A DNA stretch of 44,893 bases, taken from positions 1 to 44,893 of the forward strand of contig JBJKZS010000123.1 of NCBI GenBank assembly GCA_045569115.1, in the 5' to 3' direction. Source of the DNA: S15-B10 sp045569115 (lineage in GTDB: Bacteria; Fidelibacterota; Marinisomatia; Marinisomatales; S15-B10). Position numbers and translations under genes: made by a program. The stretch's first letter is position 1, and each line of letters begins with the position of its first letter. This document shows positions 26,277 through 33,813 of this stretch, piece by piece. The notes under the pieces were generated by a model. The model was not told where the DNA came from. It saw only the letters and a list, made by a program, of their open reading frames with translations, and searched no databases.

Positions 26277-26986
26277 AAAAAATCTTATTTACTATTTCTA
26301 TACAATTATCTTTTATGGTTGCACAAGGCTATCCTTTCAAAAGCGGTGAATTGCTTATATATGAGGTTAACCTAAATTTAATTTCAGCAGGAAAAGCAAG
26401 TCTTAAAATAAAAGATAATCGGGAATTAAATGGATCTAATAATTATCACATTATCTTTAATATGGCAACAAATAAGATCTGGGATGCAATTTTTCCTATA
26501 AGAGATACAGTAGACAGTTGGATCGACACCGAAAACCTATTTACACAAAAATTACGTAAAGTAATAAGAGAACCGAGGTATTCTCAGAATCTTGTCGCTA
26601 ATTTTGACTATTATTCTGGAACTATAAATACTAATAAAAATTCATTGCCAGTCACAAAAGGAGCGCACGATCCTTATTCGTTTTTTTATTACCTTAGGAC
26701 ACTACCGCTTAGGGTTGGTGAACTATTTGAGGTTACAATTTTTGATAACTATAAATTAAATGACCTCAACATGATTGTTCATCGTAAAGAAAATATTAGC
26801 GTAATAGCAGGAAAGTTTGACTGTTTTGTAGTAGAACCATTTAAAGAAGGACGTACACTTTTCAAAAATAAGGGTGATATGAAAGTTTGGATAAGTGATG
26901 ATGAGCATCGCTTACCTGTAATGATTGTCTCTAAGGCAGCATTCGGTTCTCTAGTTATGAAGTTATCAGAATATTCACTTAATTAG
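26273..26986 (+). CDS. DUF3108-like exported protein
   Basis: A 237-residue protein with a signal peptide (residues 1-18, ending VAQG) and the layout of DUF3108 proteins: FKSGELLIYEVNLNLISAG near the mature start, a central WDAIFPIRDTVDSWID, then DPYSFFYYLRTL and a C-terminal GDMKVWISDDEHRLPVMI. Such proteins are periplasmic or surface beta-barrel-like proteins of unknown function. It overlaps tsaC by four bases and converges with rseP, sharing eight bases at the 3' ends. I can assign only the family and the location. Confidence 0.82.
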   Translation: MKKILFTISIQLSFMVAQGYPFKSGELLIYEVNLNLISAGKASLKIKDNRELNGSNNYHIIFNMATNKIWDAIFPIRDTVDSWIDTENLFTQKLRKVIREPRYSQNLVANFDYYSGTINTNKNSLPVTKGAHDPYSFFYYLRTLPLRVGELFEVTIFDNYKLNDLNMIVHRKENISVIAGKFDCFVVEPFKEGRTLFKNKGDMKVWISDDEHRLPVMIVSKAAFGSLVMKLSEYSLN

Positions 26987-28154
26987 TAAACAAACGAGTC
27001 AAATCATTATATATAACAATCACAATTAGGAGAAGAAGAATAGCCATACCTATTTGTTGAATAGCCATCCGAACCTTTAATGAAAAATTGCGGCGTGCAA
27101 TTCCTTCAAGTGAAACTAATAAAATATGTCCACCATCAAGACCTGGTATTGGTAGAATATTGATAAATGCAAGATTAATACTTATGATTGCGGTAAAAGA
27201 TAAAAGGGCAATCATGCCAGCGCGTGCTGATTGACCAGCTAATTGAGCAATCATTATTGGACCGCCAATATCTTTCATTGATGCTTCCCCAGACCCTATC
27301 ATTGAAAGAGATTTAACAATCATTTTAAACCAGTAAACTGTCCTGTTAAAACCAGAACTAATTGATTCAAAAAAAGTTGCTTTTTTCACATTATATCCAC
27401 CAGCTATTCCGATGAGACCTACATTTTTTATGCTATCCCCATCAGGAACAGCACCCTCCCTTGGGATTAATTCTGCTGTTAGGATTCTATCTTCACGTTC
27501 CCAAGAAATTGTAATTTTCTCATTGGGACTATTATGAATAATCTCCGTTAAATCTCCCCATTCATTTATAGGATTAGAATTAATCAATACTATTTTATCT
27601 CCAGCTTGAAGACCAGCCTCTTCAGCTGGGAATCCTGGGGTAATTTCCATTACAACAGGATCTCCAGTATTTTCAGGAATTCCTGAATACATTGTTATAC
27701 CTGTAAAGAAAATGATAGATAACAATACATTCATGATGACACCAGCGGACATAAACCAAATCTGCTGGAGTCTATTCTTGGAGTTCAGTTCATCGGGAGC
27801 ACCTGTAATTTCTGTCTCAAGACTTTCATCAACGTATCCCGCTACTTTTACATAACCACCCAATGGAACTAATGCCAGACAATATTCAGTATTGGAAGCT
27901 TTCAATCGTGGAGAAGAAATTATTTTTTCTATAACAGGTTGCCATTGAAGTTTTCCAGATTCTCCAATCTTATAGAAAAAAAATGTAAAAAGAAGACCCT
28001 CAGATGTAGGAGTAAAAGAAATAAACCTTGGGGGATATCCCAGGGAAAAACGTTCTACTCGTACACCAATAGATCGAGCCGCAAGAAAATGTCCAAGCTC
28101 ATGAATAAAAACCAATATACCGAGAACAAAAATCATGGCTAGAATTGTGGTCAT
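26979..28154 (-). CDS. rseP: Site-2 intramembrane metalloprotease RseP
   Basis: Zinc protease of the inner membrane that cleaves anti-sigma factors and signal peptide remnants. The 391-residue protein has the active site HELGH (H18, H22) in the first helix, one clear PDZ domain (AEEAGLQAGDKIVLI, about residues 185-250) and the third zinc ligand in PIPGLDGGHILL near the end. It is the last gene of the long envelope operon, overlapping dxr by four bases. The dxr-rseP pairing is common across bacteria. I see no rseA or sigma-E gene in the window, so its substrate remains open. Confidence 0.94.
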   Translation of the reverse strand: MTTILAMIFVLGILVFIHELGHFLAARSIGVRVERFSLGYPPRFISFTPTSEGLLFTFFFYKIGESGKLQWQPVIEKIISSPRLKASNTEYCLALVPLGGYVKVAGYVDESLETEITGAPDELNSKNRLQQIWFMSAGVIMNVLLSIIFFTGITMYSGIPENTGDPVVMEITPGFPAEEAGLQAGDKIVLINSNPINEWGDLTEIIHNSPNEKITISWEREDRILTAELIPREGAVPDGDSIKNVGLIGIAGGYNVKKATFFESISSGFNRTVYWFKMIVKSLSMIGSGEASMKDIGGPIMIAQLAGQSARAGMIALLSFTAIISINLAFINILPIPGLDGGHILLVSLEGIARRNFSLKVRMAIQQIGMAILLLLIVIVIYNDLTRLFTN

Positions 28155-29320
28155 AATGTCACCTTCTCCTCAATTAATTTTTCTACAAAATCTTTTCCCC
28201 ATTCCTCAAGTTCTATTAAATCTGAAAGGTTTGGCTTTGGAGTCCATTTATGTCCTCGTAATACTGCTTCGTTGATTTCAACGATTTCTGTAAAACTAAT
28301 TTTACCATCCAAAAAAAGTTTTACACTATTATCATTTGCAATATTCAGAGCAGCTGTTGCTGAACCACCCATTTTAAGTGAATCATAAGCCAATGGGATA
28401 CACGGAAACTTATCAAAATTTGGTTTTTCAAATGTTAGATCAGTTAATTCTACAGGATTGAATTCTCCCCAACTACCTTCTAATCTATTTGGAAAAGTTA
28501 GAGCAATTTGAATAGGAACTTTCATATCTGGCAAACCTAATTGAGCTTTTACTGATCCATCAATAAATTCTACCATACTATGAATTATTGATTGAGGATG
28601 TACCACAATTTCTATCTGCTCATGAGAAATATCAAAAAGCCAATGAGCTTCAATTACCTCAAAACCCTTATTCATCATAGTAGCTGAATCTATAGAAATT
28701 TTTCTGCCCATATTCCAATTAGGATGAGCTAGTGCCTGTTCTATTGAAGCTTCAATCAAGTCAATCTTTGGTTTTGTCCTAAAAGGACCTCCAGATCCTG
28801 TAAGTATTATTCGCTTAATTGAGGAACCCTCTTCACCCATAAGGCACTGCCATATTGCACTATGCTCACTATCAACTGGGAAAATTTTTGTTCCATTTTT
28901 TTTCATAACTTCTTTGATAAGAGATCCAGCCATTACAAGACTCTCTTTATTACTCAAAGCTACGTTTACCCCAGCTTCCAATGCCCTAATAGTAGGTTCC
29001 ATACCAGCACCACCAACAATTGCATTTAGACAAATATCTATATTTTCCCAAGATGACAATTCTAACAACCCTTCTCTTCCTACTAAGACATCTATAGATG
29101 AACCTTCTAGATCTTTGCGTACCAATTTTGCAGCTTCTGGATTAACAATTGCTATAGCATCAGGTTTGAATTCCTTTACTTGTTGAAGCAATATTTGGGA
29201 ATTACTATGAGCTGAAAGATATTTTACCGAAAATTGGTTATTTAAATGTCTTATGACATCCAATGTATTGATACCAATTGAACCAGTAGAGCCCAATACT
29301 CCAATAGATCTTTTCATCAT
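28151..29320 (-). CDS. dxr: 1-deoxy-D-xylulose 5-phosphate reductoisomerase
   Basis: First committed enzyme of the MEP isoprenoid pathway: converts DXP to MEP using NADPH. The 389-residue protein starts with the nucleotide-binding GVLGSTGSIGINTLDVIR and shows the catalytic motifs ALSNKESLVMAG, PVDSEHSAIWQCL, LTGSGGPF and the metal-binding GFEVIEAHWLF. All the active-site residues I can place are present. It is coupled by four-base overlaps to both neighbours. In this operon it supplies isoprenoid precursors for UppS, which makes undecaprenyl phosphate. Confidence 0.96.
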   Translation of the reverse strand: MMKRSIGVLGSTGSIGINTLDVIRHLNNQFSVKYLSAHSNSQILLQQVKEFKPDAIAIVNPEAAKLVRKDLEGSSIDVLVGREGLLELSSWENIDICLNAIVGGAGMEPTIRALEAGVNVALSNKESLVMAGSLIKEVMKKNGTKIFPVDSEHSAIWQCLMGEEGSSIKRIILTGSGGPFRTKPKIDLIEASIEQALAHPNWNMGRKISIDSATMMNKGFEVIEAHWLFDISHEQIEIVVHPQSIIHSMVEFIDGSVKAQLGLPDMKVPIQIALTFPNRLEGSWGEFNPVELTDLTFEKPNFDKFPCIPLAYDSLKMGGSATAALNIANDNSVKLFLDGKISFTEIVEINEAVLRGHKWTPKPNLSDLIELEEWGKDFVEKLIEEKVTL

Positions 29321-30045
29321 TTTAATAGTGCACTTATACTAAGCATTATAGATGCACCCTTGTTACTTAAGTTTAATTTTAATCCACTTATAAATTTTCC
29401 ATATGAAAACTCAGCTGTTCCAGTAATAGCATTGACCTGACCTTTAATCCGATTTGGCCATGATTCCTCGGCATCATTGAATTTATTATAAAGGATCACA
29501 TCGTAAAAAGCAGTACTTAGACCATAATTCAAAAGAATTCGCTTGAAATTTATCCTGTTAGTAAGTGCTGCACCAATAGTTTTAAGGCTAAAATCCTCCG
29601 CCCCTTGTAACGACCTGCGACTTAATTCTAAACACCAAGGCACTTTCTTTGTTGATATATCGCCTGGCAATAACTCTATCATATATCCTGAGAGCATAAT
29701 GACATTCTCTCCAGCCACGTAACCTGACAACATTCCTCCTAACCACAAATTATCTGAAACATGATAAAAGGACGAAAATAAAGGCATAATAGGAAAATTT
29801 TCTGTTAGGCTTATACTAGTTCCCCCACTCAATAGAATATTTCCTTCAAAACCCCGACTGGATAAAAGCTGTTGACCACTCTGTAAAGTCAAATTACTAA
29901 AAATAATTTTTGCATCAGTTATAAAATTCTCTGATCCCCAATCAAGATTGTAGTTGAGACTTTGCGACTCTACTCTATTGAATGAGAAAAAGATAAAGAA
30001 AATTATGAAATATTTAGATAAGTCCGCGCTTGCTTTTTTCAACAA
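29317..30045 (-). CDS. Exported protein of unknown function between lpxA and dxr
   Basis: I do not recognise this 242-residue protein. It has a signal-peptide-like N-terminus (YFIIFFIFFSFNRVESQS) and then amphipathic beta-rich sequence with Gly/Ser and aromatic residues (LWLGGMLSGYVAGENVIML, TAEFSYGKFISGLKLNL) ending MLSISALLK, consistent with a small outer-membrane beta-barrel or periplasmic beta protein. The only usual starts are adjacent TTG codons at 30045 and 30042, inside the 3' end of lpxA, and the stop overlaps dxr by four bases. Its position in a conserved-looking envelope operon suggests an outer-membrane role, but nothing more can be claimed. Confidence 0.68.
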   Translation of the reverse strand: MLKKASADLSKYFIIFFIFFSFNRVESQSLNYNLDWGSENFITDAKIIFSNLTLQSGQQLLSSRGFEGNILLSGGTSISLTENFPIMPLFSSFYHVSDNLWLGGMLSGYVAGENVIMLSGYMIELLPGDISTKKVPWCLELSRRSLQGAEDFSLKTIGAALTNRINFKRILLNYGLSTAFYDVILYNKFNDAEESWPNRIKGQVNAITGTAEFSYGKFISGLKLNLSNKGASIMLSISALLK

Positions 30046-30784
30046 AAGAAATTATTTCCTGAACTTCAGATCTATCGGGATATTTCTCAGCCATCATTTT
30101 GATAGCATCATGCCTTTGTAAATTTGAGCGGAACAAAATACGATAAGCACCTTTTATTGCTTTTCTAATCTCCAAGTTGAAACCTCTGCGCCGAAGACCT
30201 ATTGAATTAATTCCTGAAAACTGCAACGGTTCTCCTGCCGCCATTATGAAAGGTGGAACATCCTGTACAGTTCTATAACCACCACCGATCATCACATGAC
30301 TTCCTATTTTTACAAACTGATGAATAAGTACACCACCTCCTACAATCGTCCAATCAGCTATCTCTACATGTCCACCAAGATGAATAGAGTTTGCAAGAAT
30401 TACATTTTTTCCAATAATACAATCATGTGCTATATGCACATATGCCATTAGGTAACTATTATCACCAATTTCTGTCCTACCCAAAGCTTTTGTGCCACGA
30501 TTCACCGTAACAAATTCACGGATAACTACATTATTACCAATAAGAGCAGTAGTTTCTTCAGATTCAAATTTTAAGTCCTGAGGAACTTCTCCTATAACAG
30601 ATGAATGGAATACTTTACAATGGCTACCAATTATTGATCCTTTTCGCAGATTTACATGATTTCCAACCCATGTGCTATCACCTATTTGAACGTTTTCTTC
30701 TACAACCGTATATGGTCCTATTTCAACATTTGGACCAATAGAAGCGGAAGTATGAACAACAGCCGTAGGATGAATTTGAGGAAT
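30014..30784 (-). CDS. lpxA: UDP-N-acetylglucosamine acyltransferase LpxA, apparent ATT start
   Basis: First enzyme of lipid A synthesis, a left-handed beta-helix trimer that acylates UDP-GlcNAc at O-3. The sequence shows the hexapeptide repeats (IGPNVEIGPYTVVEENV), NVVIREFVTVNRGTK, the catalytic His in MAYVHIAHDCIIG, and the usual C-terminal helical domain. A GTG at 30505 gives only 163 residues, truncating the family fold. The frame continues upstream with IHPTAVVHTSASIGP, the canonical LpxA N-terminus, but contains no ATG, GTG or TTG. The codon where Met is expected is ATT (30784-30782), preceded by GGAAGGA at 30791-30797 with a six-base spacer. I therefore start at ATT, giving 256 residues, the normal size. 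Confidence 0.85.
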   Translation of the reverse strand: MPQIHPTAVVHTSASIGPNVEIGPYTVVEENVQIGDSTWVGNHVNLRKGSIIGSHCKVFHSSVIGEVPQDLKFESEETTALIGNNVVIREFVTVNRGTKALGRTEIGDNSYLMAYVHIAHDCIIGKNVILANSIHLGGHVEIADWTIVGGGVLIHQFVKIGSHVMIGGGYRTVQDVPPFIMAAGEPLQFSGINSIGLRRRGFNLEIRKAIKGAYRILFRSNLQRHDAIKMMAEKYPDRSEVQEIISFVEKSKRGLI

Positions 30785-30786
30785 GA

Positions 30787-32181
30787 TTATTCCTTCCGAT
30801 CACCAAGAGTAGTGATGAAGGTAGCTTCAGCAACAATTTTGTCATCGACATAAGCAGTACCATGAAGCTTACAAGTTCCCATTCTAAGTTTTAATAGATC
30901 AATCTTAAAAAGAATTTGATCACCAGGTAGAACCTGCCTGCGGAATCTTGATTTCTCTATACCACTGAAATACATCAATTTTTTTTCTGGTTCAGGGGTG
31001 GTATGCAATAAAAGAAAACTGCCCGCTTGAGCCATTGCTTCAATTATTAAAACTCCAGGCATTACAGGTTGATTTGGAAAATGGCCTTGGAAAAAAGGCT
31101 CACTGACTGAAACATTCTTGATAGCATTGAGTGACTCTCCTGGTTTCATATCAATTATTCTATCAATTAAAAGAAAAGGATAGCGATGTGGAAGGATTTT
31201 TTTTATTGCATTAATATCAAATAAATATTCTGAAGAAATTTCAGCTTGATACTTTTTTTGAAGAATTTTTTTCTGATATTGCTTCTTTATTTTCTTTACT
31301 ATCTCTACGTTAGCAGCATGGCCAGGACGAGCAGCAATTATATGACCCTTAATTGGCATGCCAAGTAAAGCTAAATCTCCAATAACGTCGAGAGCCTTAT
31401 GTCTAACTGGCTCATTCTCGAAACGCAACTTAACACCATGTAGGATACCATTAGAACCAATATCAATATTTTCTTCTATTTTGAATAGAGATTTAAGACG
31501 ATTTATCTCATCTTTATCAAAATCTTTATCTATAATTACTATAGCATTGTCAAGCCTACCCCCTTGTACTAGTCCTGCCTCACGCAAATCTTCTACTTCA
31601 CTTAGGAAACTAAAAGTTCTAGCGGGTGCGATTTCTTTAGCAAAATCACTTATGGAGTGAATTGTAAAATATTGAGTACCAAGCCAAGGATATTGATAGT
31701 CAATAATGCAAGTAAGACGATAACGATCAGAAGGAAGTACAGAGATATCGGTTCTCTTAACAGGATCGTTATAAGAAATAGCTTTATCAATTTCAAGATA
31801 CTCTCGCTCATGACCCTGTTTAACAATCCCTGCTTGTTGAAGAACTTTAACAAAATCTTTTGAGCTTCCATCCATAACTGGTGGCTCTTTATTAGTCAAC
31901 TCTATAAGTATATTGTCTATCTCTAAACCTACCAATGCTGCTAAGACATGCTCAACCGTGTGAATCCTTGTACCGTTTTGTGCAATGGTAGTTCCGCGAG
32001 AGATATCAACAACATGATCAATATCAGCTTGAATCTCTTGAGAACCTTTAACATCCGTCCTGATAAACTTAATTCCAGAATTCTCTCTAGCTGGCTTAAA
32101 CGTAATAGTACTATCGACACCTGTGTGTAAACCAATTCCTGAACAAGACACCGATGCTTTTATAGTCTGCTGTTTACTCAT
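30787..32181 (-). CDS. lpxC/fabZ: LpxC-FabZ fusion (UDP-acyl-GlcNAc deacetylase / 3-hydroxyacyl-ACP dehydratase)
   Basis: Bifunctional protein of 464 residues. Residues 1-305 are LpxC, the zinc deacetylase of lipid A synthesis, with HTVEHVLAAL (zinc His), FRAP-like APARTF and the HKALDVIGDLALLG plus RPGHAANVE motifs. Residues 318-464 are FabZ with ILPHRYPFLLIDRI, GHFPNQPVMPG (catalytic His) and LIIEAMAQAGS (catalytic Glu). This fusion is characteristic of Bacteroidetes and other FCB-group phyla and physically joins lipid A synthesis to fatty acid elongation. The start overlaps lpxD by eight bases; the stop lies two bases before the lpxA ATT. Confidence 0.95.
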   Translation of the reverse strand: MSKQQTIKASVSCSGIGLHTGVDSTITFKPARENSGIKFIRTDVKGSQEIQADIDHVVDISRGTTIAQNGTRIHTVEHVLAALVGLEIDNILIELTNKEPPVMDGSSKDFVKVLQQAGIVKQGHEREYLEIDKAISYNDPVKRTDISVLPSDRYRLTCIIDYQYPWLGTQYFTIHSISDFAKEIAPARTFSFLSEVEDLREAGLVQGGRLDNAIVIIDKDFDKDEINRLKSLFKIEENIDIGSNGILHGVKLRFENEPVRHKALDVIGDLALLGMPIKGHIIAARPGHAANVEIVKKIKKQYQKKILQKKYQAEISSEYLFDINAIKKILPHRYPFLLIDRIIDMKPGESLNAIKNVSVSEPFFQGHFPNQPVMPGVLIIEAMAQAGSFLLLHTTPEPEKKLMYFSGIEKSRFRRQVLPGDQILFKIDLLKLRMGTCKLHGTAYVDDKIVAEATFITTLGDRKE

Positions 32182-33205
32182 TTTTTTCTAAACTGATTAA
32201 TCTCTTTTCTAAATTTTTTAATAAATCATTCATTTCAGGAAGTCTATTAATTAGGGCATCTTGTTTATTTTTTTCGGAAATCTTTCTTGCTGGCATTCCT
32301 GCATAAGTTTGTCCGCCTTCCAAAGATTTTGTAACCCCGCTTTTTGCTGCTAATTGAGTCTTATTACCAATTGTTAAGTGTCCCGCTACTGACGCCTTTC
32401 CACCAAAAGATACGTAATCTCCAATGATTGAACTCCCCGCAACCGCGGTTTGAGCAGTCAAGAGGCAATTTTTACCTATCTTAACATTATGAGCAATATG
32501 TACAAGATTATCCAATTTTGATCCTTTATCGATCACTGTATTACCAATAGTACCTCTATCAATAGCACAATTTGCACCAATTTCGACATTATCACCAATT
32601 TCTACTGCACCAATTTGTGGTATTTTTTGATGTTTACCTTCTTCATTAGCATAACCATATCCGTCGCATCCTATGACGGTACCACTATGAATAAGAACAT
32701 TCATACCAATCTTACAGCATGAATATATTGTGACTAAAGATTTTAATTCGCTCCCATCTTTAATTGATGAATTTTTCTCAATTATACAATTGGATCCAAT
32801 TATCACATTTCTTCCAATATTTACACCTTTTTCTAAAACTGTATAGGGACCTATTGAAACATTCTCATCAATTATTACAGATTCATCAATTATTGCTGTC
32901 TCATGAATTTCCATAGTAGGTCTATGATTAGGAGCAAAATAATCGAGAATTTTTGAAAGAGCAATAGATGGATTATCAGATATAATCCTGCTCAAGTTTA
33001 TTGTGTCTAAAGATTGATCCCTACCTGTTAAAACAGCCGAAGCCTTTGTAGTATCAAGAAATGGTCTGTATTTTGACATATGAAGAAATGTAATTGTTCC
33101 GGGGACTCCTTTTTGAACCTCTGAGACACCTTCAATTTCAATTTCAGGATCACCAACTAGCTCCCCTTGAACAAGTGAAGCCAAATCCCTAAGTTTTATC
33201 AACAA
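32174..33205 (-). CDS. lpxD: UDP-3-O-acylglucosamine N-acyltransferase LpxD
   Basis: Third enzyme of lipid A synthesis, adding the N-linked hydroxyacyl chain. The 343-residue protein has the N-terminal uridine-binding domain (residues 1-100; VSEVQKGVPGTITFL), a long hexapeptide beta-helix (about 105-300, e.g. IGPYTVLEKGVNIGRNVIIG) with DRGTIGNTVIDKGSKLDNLVHIAHNVKIG containing the catalytic His, and a C-terminal helix (ALINRLPEMNDLLKNLEKR). It is contiguous with the skp start and overlaps lpxC/fabZ by eight bases. All expected motifs are present. Confidence 0.95.
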   Translation of the reverse strand: MLIKLRDLASLVQGELVGDPEIEIEGVSEVQKGVPGTITFLHMSKYRPFLDTTKASAVLTGRDQSLDTINLSRIISDNPSIALSKILDYFAPNHRPTMEIHETAIIDESVIIDENVSIGPYTVLEKGVNIGRNVIIGSNCIIEKNSSIKDGSELKSLVTIYSCCKIGMNVLIHSGTVIGCDGYGYANEEGKHQKIPQIGAVEIGDNVEIGANCAIDRGTIGNTVIDKGSKLDNLVHIAHNVKIGKNCLLTAQTAVAGSSIIGDYVSFGGKASVAGHLTIGNKTQLAAKSGVTKSLEGGQTYAGMPARKISEKNKQDALINRLPEMNDLLKNLEKRLISLEKNE

Positions 33206-33754
33206 CTAATTATTATCAGAACTCTCATCAGTGATTTGCCTTAATTCATAAAGCACATCATCTGTGAGGTTATGTGTTGGCTTTCCGTATAATAAACTAA
33301 CTGAATCAAGGATATAGTCATATCCCTTATCAATAGCTACTTTGTTAACTGATCGTTGAACCTTTTGAATTATTTGAGTTTCTAATTGCAGTTGTTTTCG
33401 ATACAATTCTCCTTCAGGACCAACTTTTTGAGCTTGAAAATCTTTTACTTGCTGTTCAAGAAGAGTTATTTCATTCTCTTTTTCTCGACGGCGATCAGGA
33501 GAGCTCATGAGACGTTGAGTTTCAAAAGCTTGCTTTAAACTATCTAATCTCTGCGCCATAGTTTGAAACTCAAATTGAACCTTCCTGAACTCTAATTGAA
33601 GTTCGCTTTCAGCCTCTTTGAATTCTTCATATTCCGCCCTAATCCGATCAGATTGAACAAAGCCAACTTGTAACTGAGCCATAATGGCCACAGGCATTAA
33701 AAAGACAATCTGAATAATAAAAAGTTTGTTCAAAGGTTTCACATTAACCTCCAT
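33206..33754 (-). CDS. skp: OmpH/Skp-family periplasmic chaperone
   Basis: Periplasmic chaperone for outer-membrane proteins, delivering them to BamA. The 182 residues begin with a signal peptide (LNKLFIIQIVFLMPVAIMAQ), then LQVGFVQSDRI and a long charged coiled coil (ESELQLEFRKVQFEFQTMAQ through EREKENE-like segments), and end with VAIDKGYDYILDSVSLLYG, the typical OmpH tail. Length and charge pattern match Skp. Encoded between bamA and lpxD, as in many Gram-negative genomes. Confidence 0.9.
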   Translation of the reverse strand: MEVNVKPLNKLFIIQIVFLMPVAIMAQLQVGFVQSDRIRAEYEEFKEAESELQLEFRKVQFEFQTMAQRLDSLKQAFETQRLMSSPDRRREKENEITLLEQQVKDFQAQKVGPEGELYRKQLQLETQIIQKVQRSVNKVAIDKGYDYILDSVSLLYGKPTHNLTDDVLYELRQITDESSDNN

Positions 33755-33813
33755 GATCTAAAATCTTTGATTTATGACTCTGAAATAAACAATATAATTT
33801 AAATAACCTAAAG

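Noticed and set aside
30014..30505. lpxA as a short 163-residue gene starting at GTG 30505
   Set aside because: This cuts the beta-helix in the middle; the canonical N-terminus is encoded in the same frame upstream.
31650..31871. Hydrophobic open frame within lpxC
   Set aside because: It overlaps conserved LpxC sequence completely and has no start signal or context.
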